Origin: Heliopora coerulea
Taxonomy: Eukaryota; Cnidaria; Anthozoa; Scleralcyonacea; Helioporidae
NCBI GenBank assembly: GCA_030142905.1
Contig: JASJOG010000002.1
Coordinates: 6,990,501-7,054,500 of the forward strand
Length of the DNA: 64,000 nt
Direction: 5' to 3'
This document shows, piece by piece, positions 1 to 10,679 of this stretch. A program made the translations under genes and the position numbers. The notes beneath the pieces were generated by a model, which saw only the letters and a program-made list of their open reading frames with translations, did no database searches and was not told the origin of the DNA. Numbering within the stretch: the first letter of the stretch is position 1; every line of letters begins with the position of its first letter.

Positions 1-1296
1 TGGTACCAGGCGTGATGGTGGCAATAATACCCATCCCATGAAATGTTCCTGTTCCATCTAAAGTTCTTACATTGTGATCGACATTGTCGGCAACGTACTG
101 CACGAAACGGCCTGGTGTATAGCCTGTTATGTCTGTCCCCTGCGTTGCAGTTGCACTTCGTTCGTACTTCTGGACTGTTGAATAAGAGTAGCAGAAGCCA
201 TGTGCGTGAAGAGAGTCAATAAGGAACCTAGATGCAAACTGGTGATGCAATTGGACGCCAAGGCCGAGCTGTAAAGGTGCCAAAATGACTCTTGGTCTTG
301 TTGCTTGGATGATGACTTGTCCAACTGAAGCAAGCTGCAGATCAACATCCTTGCCAACAAAGAGGATACTAAGGAAAAGCCGTAACTGCTCGGGAATGAA
401 CTCCAAATTCTGTTCTATTGAAGACATTTGGTCGCTGGTTGGGAAATTGTTGCTTGACACATCTAATTTCTTGATATCGCTCTTGAGAAGCTTTGCTGCT
501 GCCTCGACAATATGTTTTGCTTTTTCTGCTTCGGAACATTCCTTCTTTGTCTGACAAAAGAACTCGTTGATAATGGACGACGCTGTTCGTCTAAATGTGA
601 CAACATTGGCTTGTTTTGGTAGAGGTTACGACAATTTTGTCACCAAAGTGCTCCTGCAGCTTTGTTTTCATATAAACAGCACTATATGCCTGTTCTTCAG
701 AACCTTCCAGATACTCTTTCATTTTCTCGACAAGATCAGTTATTGTAATTTGCTCCTCGTCATTCTCCTCTAGGAACTGTGCAACTTTCTGGAATGCTTC
801 AGCCTTAGCAACGTCCACTGGTCTTCCCTGGCGTCCACTGGTCTTCCCTGGCGTGGTCATGTAGATCTTGAGCATATTTAAGTCTGCCTAAGACTATTTC
901 CGACCATTCGTCATTCCTTTGTTTGCAGATCTGAGCTATGAAATCTTGAAACTCTAAAGTTCTCACGGGACTGACGTCAAATCCCCTTTTTCTCCCATCA
1001 TTCTTTGCAGGTTGACCACAAAAGATGCAGTGTTCTTTGGCGCTGAATCTCGGCTTAACAGAACGACGACTAACTGGCTCGACTGATTTTTCTTCAATTA
1101 GTTTTGAAGTCAACTTTTTCGGCCTGCAAAAATCTCGACGGCACTTCTGATGAACTCTCTGACCAGCTTGTGCTTGAACTGTGTTGTCACCACTTGTACT
1201 ACTTTCTCGATTGATGCTATCGCTACCTTTTTGTGTCAACACAGCAATAGTGTGCCCATCGCTTAAGCTGTCGCCACAGATGCAACAATTCTCTAT
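1..1296 (-). pseudogene. Broken copy of a multicopy Cys-rich cnidarian protein family (open at window edge)
   Basis: Read from 1296 down, frame pieces give NCCICGDSLSDGHTIAV, then QRVHQKCRRDFC, then CIFCGQPAKNDGRKRGFDVS, then GRPVDVAKAEAF, then a stop-free stretch from about 602 to the window edge that includes LAPLQLGLGVQLHHQFASRF and NVDHNVRT. Three Cys/His clusters suggest a zinc-binding N-terminus. From memory this matches an uncharacterised, high-copy family in coral genomes, probably mobile-element derived. Damage seen: the apparent start codon is ATA (1294-1296); a 20-bp tandem duplication at 812-851 lies where the middle of the protein appears deleted; a one-base frameshift near 605 ends one frame and restores the next. 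Function unknown. Confidence 0.75.
812..851. repeat. 20-bp tandem duplication inside the Cys-rich pseudogene
   Basis: CGTCCACTGGTCTTCCCTGG occurs twice in a row (812-831 and 832-851). It shifts the frame and marks the junction where the central part of the family protein is missing. Confidence 0.9.
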
Positions 1297-2697
1297 CTAC
1301 TTTTACCAGCTTCGCCTTGAGAAAATTAAATTTATGAATTCATTTAGCCATCTTTTTCTATAGACAGTACACTGAAATTCCGGCTGTAATATTAATGGTA
1401 AATGCGACCAGTAATTGTATTTAGCCAAAAAAGTTTGCCTTTTTATGTGTTTTCAAGAGCGAAATTTTTATTTACTTAGTCTTTGATGAACTGATATCCA
1501 AGAAAAACCATCACGTTGCCTACCTGTTTTACATGTTTTACTTTTTCATGTTTTACTTTCATTCAGGTGATTTTCGTTCTTAAAGAAAACACTAGGAATG
1601 CTAAAATGAACAGCTTATTACTCGTAAAAACACAGTTATTGTAATCATTAAAGTATTATTATTAATATATGAACAAGAATGACTTCTTAAATTAAGGCAA
1701 AGTTACCTTTTCACACAAACTTCCTTCAGAACAGTGTGAATACTTGCAGAGATTGTAGCTCTTCACCTCACGTGTGCTCATATGTGCCAGCATTAATGGG
1801 GCCAGCAGTTTTAGGAAAACTTCGTGTAGTGTGAACAAAAAGTCTTTTTAAGCTTTTACGCACAAAACGTCTCAAAATGGAAAAAGATTCTCAAGTGAGC
1901 CGTTGAAAATAACAAGGAACATGAACTTAAATTTACTTGGGTATCCTGTGGTTAAATTGTTGGAGTGGTTATTTAATTTTAAGAGGGGAAATATTCATTG
2001 TTTTACACTGGAAAAATAAACGATTGTTCATTTTATATTATCCAAGCTTCTCAGACCAAGAAACACACAAAAATATTTTATGACGAAAATAGTGATTTTT
2101 GCTTTGTTGGGTGTTCTGTGGTAAGAGCTCAAAACTTAAAATGCTAAATTTAGGCAAGTTTCCCTTAACGGATTTTGGGGAATTTTTAGTATGTTACTAA
2201 CTAGACCATCCTCAAACTCATGGCAGTGAGAAAAATTTTGTTGCAATTTGTTTGATCAGGATCCTCCAAAATTCATAGATTGACTGGACTATAAGTTTTT
2301 CGTACAGACCGGCTAGTTTTGGCGGGAAAATTTCCGAGTTGATTTGAAGAAAACAGGCCAGATTCAGGTACGTTTTACACAAGATTTATAAAAACAAACT
2401 CCGAAAAAAGATGTTAAACGTTCTCAACGATAATTTTAAGCAGAAAACTAGATGAATAGATGCAAAACTCTACGAAGAAATAGGTAAAAACAAGCAAGTA
2501 AACCTAAGCCGCAACCTCACGAACACAAAGCTTCGTCAAAAACGATGAAGCAAGGTGCTAAAAGCCATATAATAAATTCCTTATTAACCTCGTTTGTTCG
2601 GTCTGTACTGATTGATAACACACCGTTCTAGCAAATGGTGTCTTCAATTTAATTAAACTGGGATTGTTGGAACTTCTAGTCCTACGATAAAATATTA
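1297..2697. other. Non-coding stretch, AT-rich
   Basis: No credible coding sequence. Around 2290-2600 a sequence containing TTTTCGTACAGACC and GCCATATAATAAA recurs in part near 59310 and 58550, so it is a dispersed repeat remnant of unknown class. Confidence 0.5.
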
Positions 2698-3150
2698 TTA
2701 CCAGGAGACAATATTATCAAGATCTTGTTGTAGTGATATACCATCACTAGCTGATTCTATTTTCTTAAAACACTTGGTATCATCAGCAAAAAGACCAAGG
2801 TGGCAATGAGTGCTTATGTGATCTGGTAGGCCATTCATATAGACTGAAAATAACAACGGACCACGAAATGACCCCTTGGGGTACTCCTGATGTGACCGGC
2901 AATAGTAGTGAAGTGGCACCTGGAACAACTACAAGCCGCTTTCTTCCAGATAGGTAATTTGGAAAACATGATAGTAGTTGTCCTGAGATACCAAAACGGT
3001 GTAATTTCTGTAGAAGTATAGTGTGATCTACGGAGTCGAAGGCCTTTGATATATCAAGGAAGATAATATCCGTTTACTTACCAAGGTCGAGATATTTTCC
3101 TGTAGTGTTCAATGTGGATAGCAGCTGTGTGCTGCAAGACTTCCCGTCCA
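2698..3150 (-). mobile_element. Dead non-LTR retrotransposon: reverse transcriptase fragment
   Basis: In minus sense the frames give KSCSTQLLSTLN, then FLDISKAFDSVDH (RT domain A region), GVPQG, GPLLFSVYMNGLPDH and the catalytic FADDTK. This is the palm of a CR1/L2-like LINE reverse transcriptase. It is inactivated by a stop (TAA for an expected Gln) just before the D-I-I-F-L-D block and by one extra G after GVPQG, so the downstream part lies in another frame. No 5' or 3' ends recognised. Confidence 0.9.
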
Positions 3151-3362
3151 CAATGGATAATTCTTGATATCATGCTCATGCTCTTCCAATAATTGTTTAC
3201 GATAGTCTATTAAAAGCCAGAGAAATTATTTTTGGCTGTTCAGCTAATGAAAACAAACACGAAACAGTTTTCTAAACTTCAGTTGTTAGACTTCGAAGTT
3301 CTCGAACAGAATGGAAGGGACCTGTAGAAGAGCAATTTGCCTCCCAATTTACTGAAAATGGC

Positions 3363-3690
3363 AGCGTTCAATTTCGTCCCAATTTTTAGGCCTCACGATT
3401 GAATGAAACCGACATGGGGGCTGCCATGTAGGTCAAAAACGCGTGGGAAAAAGCTGTATTGAACCTTTATTTTTCATTGACAGTTAATTCTGACAAATAT
3501 GCAGCCCTACCGACATTGTCGTCTACCTGCTAAAGATAAAATTGAAAACTGTCAAAAAATCCGCAATAGGTTACGTGTTTTATCGCGCAGGGGACTGGGA
3601 TGACCTGCAAATTGACCTAAATGTCAGCCTCCATGTTTGCTTCAAAATACCGTTTGCAGATATCGTTCCAATCTTTTTAGAGTTCAATGG
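3363..3690 (+). mobile_element. MITE copy (same family as 21096-21474, opposite orientation)
   Basis: Ends GATATCGTTCCAATCTTTTTAGAGTTCAATG, here given only by its ends (3660-3690), and shares most of its length, including ACGCGTGGGAAAAAG and ACGTGTTTTATCGCG, with the reverse complement of 21096-21474. The left terminus is decayed. Confidence 0.75.
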
Positions 3691-4215
3691 TTCGAGCCCC
3701 AGATCAGCTGGCTGCCATGTTTGTTTACATGTTTAAAACTCGCGCGACAGTCACAATTTATTGCTAAATACCGCTGACCGACATTAGATGTGTTCATCCA
3801 TCTTAAAGAAATCGCGGTTAACTGACTACCGTATTTGACGCTTGTTGCTCATCATGCGAAAATATGCACTCGCTGGCATAATGTGATATAATAGAGAACA
3901 CTCAAACGAAGAATCGTGGGAAAGATGTGGTGGTTTAAATTTACTTCGTGGATCGTAAGGTCCCTCGTACAAACCATCTGTGAGGGAGCGTAACTATTGT
4001 GGAAGTGTGAGGTGTAAGACAGTCCCTCTGTTTGAAAATAGAAATTTGTCTAAAACCGTGGTACACGAAGAACCAGACGGGAATTTCTGGTGAAGTATAA
4101 AAACTTGCGCCCGCGTATTATACGGAATAAATCCACGACAAATTGGCAATTTTTAAGAATTATGTCGTCGTGCACGTATGTGCAACAGTTCTAAAGTACT
4201 CGGTTTGTTTGTCAT

Positions 4216-4474
4216 GGTCGGCACTAGAACGTAACCACTGAGACCAGGTAACCGTGTGGAGACTGGGTCTGGAAAATTAAGTATTTTATTTAACTGATAT
4301 CCTCTCACCTAAGATTCAGAATAATCCTAAATTGTCAATGGTCCTAAGATTCAGAATTATCCTGAATATTACCGTTAGGATTAGGATTGTAACCCTTGAC
4401 GTATTACCCCTGGTGACATTTTGACCTGAACCCCAACAATATTTTTCCAAAAACTTTAGGTAAATAAAATTCCT
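4216..4474 (+). mobile_element. GGTCGGCACTAG-type MITE, copy A (right end lost)
   Basis: Starts GGTCGGCACTAGAACGTAAC, followed by the family's long terminal repeat (GGTAACCGTGTGGAGACTGG), CTAAGATTCAGAAT repeats and a TTAGGATTAGGATT core. The right terminal repeat is truncated. Other copies are at 26478, 34491 and 35103. Confidence 0.8.
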
Positions 4475-6400
4475 AACGTAGCGTAGCTAGCTTGTAAGCT
4501 TGTCCAGCATAAATAAACACACTTTATTTTAGTTCTAGACTATAAAGGCTCTCGTTCATCTGTTTTATTGACTTAAGATATCACCTTACGAAGGTTGTTC
4601 AAAACCATTTAGATGTATAGACGAAAATCATTCAGTTTATTCTGTAGTTAATCTCAGATCGTTTTACTCTGTCTAACGCTAGATTCCTTAAATCTGGAGA
4701 CTGCTGGGTTATTTTAGTCTCAATCCAACTGTTGTTGTCATTAAAGACGACAATTATTATTTAACTCTGCCAGATTAAATCAGTGTTTCAAAAGTCAGAT
4801 AATTTCTCTCGAGCAAATAGCAAACGATTTACTTGTTGGGGGACAGAAAGAGAAAGTGTTAAACCAATTGAAATTATAACTTTTTGCTGTCGGAATCAGA
4901 CTTATTTTCTGGTAACGCCAGAGGGGAGATACTTCGACATCGAAGAAATTAATATCCCATTCGGAGCAAATGTGTCAAACTCAGGGGCTGTTTTCTACTA
5001 AATACGTTTTGGTCACCTTTCTGTTCGAAAAACCACACGAGACGAAGTTTTTATGGTTTTTTAATTTAAATCGTCTTAAATTTCTCGTCAAGGTTGCTTG
5101 GTTTTGGCGCGTTTAATGAAATCCCGTGACATATTTTTGGTTGTTTATCGAATTTACGTGGGAGTTAACGTGTTGACCCCTTCAGTCGCTCTGAACGCTT
5201 CAGTTCAGAAAGCCAGACGACTGCGTCTTCCGCAGACGACTGCGGAAAAAGTCTTCAAGGGAAAGCTTAAAGAACTCTTGACAACATTTTGGAAAGCAGT
5301 AAACGTTATCCAGAAGACTTTTTGTTTTTATGCAAACTTAAGATTGGGAGTCGTGGCGTAAAACATCTGGCTTAACACTATTTCTAGGGCCAGTCTGCGT
5401 GCGTCACAGACGAGCGTGGGTGCACGGTAGCCACTCTGAGTAGCGTCTGTGTGTCAGCGCTAAATTATGTGTTCTGTAATTCGTTCTGGAATGGAGCGAC
5501 GCTTATCGCAACCATCATTACCAGCTAAAAGTAAGGATTTAGCCGTGTTGTATACCTGACTCTAATCAACAGCTACGGCGATTTGACAGATCTTGACAAA
5601 AGTGAAAGAGACTGTGTAGCACAAACATCGCCGTGGGTAAGAAACACGGCAGGGCATATGGCATTGCAGGTGGCTTGACAAATGATCTGTCATGAAATTT
5701 AATAGCCCTTTTTCGTATTCTTTGGCTTTCTGCTTCGTTCTATATGTATCTATTGAACAGTCGGATAGGTTTTTGGGGACACTTCTTGGTAAAATTTATT
5801 GCAAAAAAGGGTTCTGATATCATTACAGCAGCTATACAAGTAGTTGGGAAAGAACTCGTGTTTACGTTTCCTCCGGCCTGGAACGTGATGGCCTTAAGAC
5901 AGAGGTGCGCAACTTTTCTGGTTCTGCGGACCAAAATTCTGGCTTACAATAGTTGGCGGGCCACCAGTTTTTTCTTACACCTTCCATTTCCCTCCGTGAG
6001 GTCGGTTGCTCCATTGCAAACATGCTGTTTTTATAATTTAATAACCTTAATAAAGTCCCTACCTTTGAGTTCAGCTAATTAGGGTGGGAAATTCGGACAT
6101 GGAAAAGTTGGATTCTGACATTTATTACTCATAAAAATTTCTAATTTTTCGTATAGAAAGTATTTATTTTTCAAATTGCAGGTCTCCGCGGGCTGCAGAC
6201 TGCGCACCCCTGCCTTAAAATGTGCCAAATCAGACATTTTCAGATTTCTCAAAAAAGCCTTTCGCTTCGAATGGTAGACGAGTAAAATCGTCTAGCATTC
6301 CGCCAGAGCAAAATAATAGAAGTCGGATTCGGACCGACAATAATTCATTTGTTTGCATTCATGAGTAATCTACGTTCACGTATTTCTTCATTTAATCAAA
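4475..6400. other. Upstream region without a recognised gene
   Basis: Short open frames at 4783-5001 and 5098-5361 have no recognisable motif or convincing splice sites. A fragment at about 6265-6320 (GACGAGTAAAATCGTCTAG) belongs to a dispersed repeat seen again at 18690, 18830 and 9825. Confidence 0.5.
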
Positions 6401-6781
6401 GGGGCTGACTACACCAGACCGGTCCGAAGTCAGACCAACACGACTTGAGATCGCTGCCCATTCAAATCCTTGTTCTTGTTTACATGAGACCGGTTCGAAA
6501 AATGAGGTCAGACCGGTCTTACTCATTTCGTGTGCTGGACCGACACGAATGAGTTCAGGCCGGTTCGAAGGCCGGACAGGTACCAAATATTCTTCATGAA
6601 AACGAGAAATCGTTGCTGTGATGTGGCAAAGAAGAAAACATTGTTGCTGGGAACGAAAACTCGGAAGGCGATCTGAAATATTTGCAAGGACGTGGCTTAA
6701 TTCCGGCCTCATGTAAACAATTCAGTAAATTTTCACTTTGGTAGTGACCTGAATTCGTACCAATCTCTTGTAATGAGCCTC
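6401..6781 (+). mobile_element. GGGGCTGATT-type MITE, diverged copy
   Basis: Left end GGGGCTGACT, right end GTAATGAGCCTC; the interior has GAGACCGGTTCGAA and CATGAGACCGG motifs shared with the cleaner copy at 18860-19080. Target duplication not readable. Confidence 0.65.
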
Positions 6782-7481
6782 TAATTACTCATTTACGTTA
6801 CTTATCAACTCTGAATTTCGAGCGTGTAATCATCCCGAACATAAGCTTGCGCTTAATCCTTCGATACCTGAATTTTTTTTTAATTCTTTGTACTCTTCCT
6901 GTTTTTGCTTTGTTCAATCATTTGCTCTTTAATTTTTGGTGTCCGATACATCGGACTTTGGACATTGAAGCGCCAATGCGACGCAAGTGCGTGGGTGGAC
7001 GCTCGTTCCTTTTTAGCAGTGGTCGGCATTTCTTGGTTTTAGTAAATGTGTGACAGTAAAGTGACTGTCGACAGACCAGTTTTTGGGAAAAGGTTTGTGC
7101 GTCTAGTTTTGCCAAGCAGCATTCAGCGAACTAATTCCTTCGCCGTGATCGAGATTTTGACGACATTTTGTGACGGAATTCGAGTTTATGCCAAGTACTT
7201 AAGGTGAATATTGAAGCATCGATGTTGTGCGCGGCGAAACAGAGATGCATTTGTTTGCGGAATCTTAAGCTGGTTGAACCGCAAAAAAAGAGTTAAATGT
7301 TTGCACAAAAGCCCATGTAAATTTGCGTAGACGACCATTTTGCTCAGTAAATGCAGTGTGCTTCAATATTTAGCAAATGGTGCTGTGGCTTCACTGATCT
7401 GACCGTATGATAGAACTGCAAATAGTCAACTTAATATAAGAAGCTAAAGTTTTCCATCAAAAATCTCATAATTAACAGATC

Positions 7482-7662
7482 GTGGCTACAGCTTAGGCAG
7501 CACATATGTTGAACTTGCACCTTAGTTTGCCTTTTGAGTCTCGTTAGCTCAATGGTTCTAACGTCTTAGCGGTCATCAAAAGGTTACGGGTTCGATCTCT
7601 GTCAGGAGCTCAGATATCGTTTTTCTGACATTTATTCGTGACGAACATCCATCTGTCATCCG
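7482..7662 (+). repeat. tRNA-derived SINE, family 1 copy 1
   Basis: Leader GCTTAGGCAGCACATATG, A box TAGCTCAATGG, B box GGTTCGATCTC, then CTCAGATATCG and a GACGAACATCC tail. The same leader, boxes and tail occur at 39901, 40105 and 41775. It does not fold as a true tRNA acceptor stem. Confidence 0.8.
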
Positions 7663-9571
7663 TAAAGATTGTTTTTTTTATTTCAAGATGGAACAAGGGG
7701 ACCTTTTTTTCAAGCCATTATTTGTGACCGTGAGCTCATTGTGCTCTCTTTTGTCCTCTTGTGTTCACGATGAGTGTGAATATAATTGCGGTGATAAACT
7801 ACTATATTCGTATTAAGTTGAAAATTATGAATCATATTCATAATTTTACCTGTCTTAAACGATTTTAAACCTACCATAGAACTCTATTCTCAACTGGCAA
7901 CACAGTTCAGGTGTGACCACTAACACAAATCAACTTCCAATTTTCAAAATTTTTTACCACCAGTGGGTACGAGATCATGTCACTCAGAAAATCAATTTTG
8001 GAGTTAACAGCTGAGACTATATTCACGACAAAAGAGCTAATTTTTATGTTTTTTTTTCACGCAAAAGATGTATTTCCGTAAAGGTTAACACTGAATTCTT
8101 CCCATGTCAATTAATTGTTGACTTGAAAAAGCAAAATGTGTGACCGGCAACTAGTTAGGAATAATGAAAAGATTACGCGAAGTAATTATCTTGGCTACGT
8201 ATGCCATAGATACATGCCAGAAACATTGTTAAAAAAGGGTAGTCACAGTACAGATTAGTTGTGAATTTGCTAAGCCAAACGCATGACAGTTGACCACAAT
8301 GAGCAATTTTCACAATTCCATATGAAATGGATATTTTCCTGTAATACCGTATTTCCTCCGTTTAGTCCCCAGTCTCTTTTTAGCTCCCCCCCCTTCCATT
8401 AAGCCCTCACCCCTGATGGGGGTAGTTTTATTCATTAAAAAGCAGATATATTTCAATATGGAAATATGCGCTATAAGCGAAGACGTTCTGTGAAGGAACA
8501 TGTTCGTTTATTTGAAAGTCAGTATATTTAAACGTCAGCGTAATATATCTATATTATTATGAATTAATGTATTTACTTATGTAGCTATGAATTTCTAAAA
8601 AAACATGGAAATTTATTAAGCCCCCAGCCTCTTTTTGCCCACCCCCCAGTTGTAGGTTTGATAAGCTCACAGTAGGATCACAACAAACAAACAACTAATA
8701 TGCCGATTTTAATGCAATCGATATGTGCCTGTAATATTAACACAGGCCTTGCTCTGCTGATCACTTGTGAACTTGAATATCTGAGATATTAACTGCACAG
8801 GAACGGGAGGTTGAGATTTCACGTTAGTGCATGGGAAGGGCTGGAAATCAAAGGACATGCTGGTATGGATACTTGCCAGCATCTTTGTCGTCAAGTGATT
8901 CTTGCTGCTTAAATTTTTAGCCAAATAATAAAAAAATCCAAGGAAGCTGAAGGAACCAGAAACTGTTGATTGAGTTGTATTTTTCATTTTCACTGTGAGA
9001 TGGTGCATTTCAAATTCAAAACTGATATTAAATATTTGTATAAAGGCTTTACATTCGATTTGGCTGTCCCGACCTGGTGACTTAAGTATCAATGAAGTCC
9101 TTCAATATAAAAGATATTGTCTCAAATAACTGGTAATTACCAAATATGCCTGTATTTGTAGTAATACTTTCAATGTTTTATCTGACATTATAAAAAACTG
9201 AGTCATTTTGTGTTATTTTAACAGACTTGATATGTGTGACTTAGTTACCCTGTAATGTGCGCAGTGCGTACCTTAGCTACTTTCTTCCTGAAAGTCAAAT
9301 GCCTGTAGACGAATGTATGCAAATACACACCTATTTTTACTGATATACGCACAAACAGTTAGATTATTAAGGCAAAATGTAAAGGCATAATAAAAGCAAA
9401 ATATAAAGGTAGTTAGAAACGTTGTCGCTCAGTCATCAATTCTTATCAGAGGTTAGAAGTCAAAAGAACACTCCAGAAGCTCTTAAAACCCACGACGTAT
9501 CTCCCCATGTTACACACGCTTCTTTCCTATTTATAACCCATCCCCTGTCGTGGACATACTCTACTATATTA
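7663..9571. other. Non-coding upstream DNA
   Basis: No gene recognised. C-rich motifs at about 8350-8420 and 8618-8660 (AAGCCCCCAGCCTCTTTTTG and similar) look like two arms of a decayed element. The open frame at 8709-9092 (-) has no recognisable features. Confidence 0.4.
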
Positions 9572-9747
9572 AGTTTTCAACATTACTGATAGAGGAAAAT
9601 TTTGAATGTTGGGATACATTTCTAAAGCTCAAGCGGGACCACCTGCGAAAAATGCAATATTGGGCTTTTTCGCAGCAGGTCCCGGTCGGGTCTTAAAAAT
9701 ATATCCTGACGCTCGAAATTTTCTTCTATCAATAATGTTGTAAATTT
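9572..9747. mobile_element. Palindromic MITE-like element
   Basis: TTTTCAACATTACTGATAGA at the left is inverted as TCTATCAATAATGTTG at the right, with AAAATTTTGAA and CGAAATTTTC just inside. A second inverted pair (CGGGACCACCTGCGAAAAA and TTTTTCGCAGCAGGTCCCG) sits in the centre. Confidence 0.65.
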
Positions 9748-10547
9748 AATTGTTAATCGAGTATAAATGCCACAATGTCCATAGATATATACTCTACAGT
9801 ATTACTCTGGGTAACGGCAGACGATTTGACTCGTCAAGGGGAGACCTTTAGTAAGGAAAGGTAAAAGTTTGTCCCTAAACCAACTTCGTGCATTTTAGAC
9901 AAGTTTCGGTGATTATGAATATCAAGTAAGAGACCTCTGAAGGAAGGAAGGATGCATGGCATATGATATGGGAGTGTTTGTCTAGCACAAAAATTACAGT
10001 AAAGTGTTAAGGAGATTAATCACGTATACCAAGGAATTAAGTTGATTACTTGAGCCGTTCAAGCTAAATGATTACCAAGCATACCAAAAATAGCAAAAAT
10101 TATGTTAAAAAGAATTCAAACATCATTCCAAAACGTTCCGAAAAGTTATAAAGCGGAACACAAGCGATGGAAATTCGTGTATTTGATGAAATTTTGACAT
10201 TCTTCATGGTGATGACGTCACTAAGTGCGATCAACGACGCTGACGATGGTCAATATTTTTCAATATTTTTCGTAACTGACACGGTCTACAAGTGGGTGGG
10301 TGAATCTTGAGATTCGATTTGTTATAGTGTACGTCACTTTCGGAGCTTATAAAGGAAAAATACGGTCTCGTTTGATAGTGCTTTGATTGCAGTTACGCAA
10401 TTTGCATTACGTTTTTATGGAAATAAATCGGTTAAAGCAAAGATGTGAATTAAAAAAAAATCTTCGTGTAGTTCCTTAGTTTTTTAGATGGTTTTTCCTT
10501 TCTTGACATGGACACCTTCAAATGTCCTCCTTTGTTCTTGCACTCAG

Positions 10548-10679
10548 CTTCGGAGCCGAACCTGAAAGCCAAGTCAAAATTACGTGCCAAGGTATCAGAG
10601 CACCGAAGTTATCTGGGTAATGCCGTAGCGCCGAGACGACGAGAGCGAAATGGAAGCAGGATGCCCAAGAACGCCACAG
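10548..10679 (+). CDS. HDAC4: HDAC exon 1 (first visible): SEPNLK 14-3-3 site and basic stretch
   Basis: A pyrimidine-rich tract ending CACTCAG precedes the exon, and CACAG|GTATCA follows. It encodes [15 protein letters not shown], the class IIa segment around the first 14-3-3 phosphoserine, then a basic RRRERNG run in the place of the family's nuclear localisation signal. The exon opens with two bases of a split codon, so a coding exon must precede it. The Arg-Lys normally three residues before the serine would lie there. Confidence 0.9.

Noticed and set aside
4783..5361. Two + strand open frames as HDAC N-terminal exons
   Set aside because: No similarity to the MEF2-binding or coiled-coil segment, and no acceptor/donor pair with a phase that would join exon 10548-10679.
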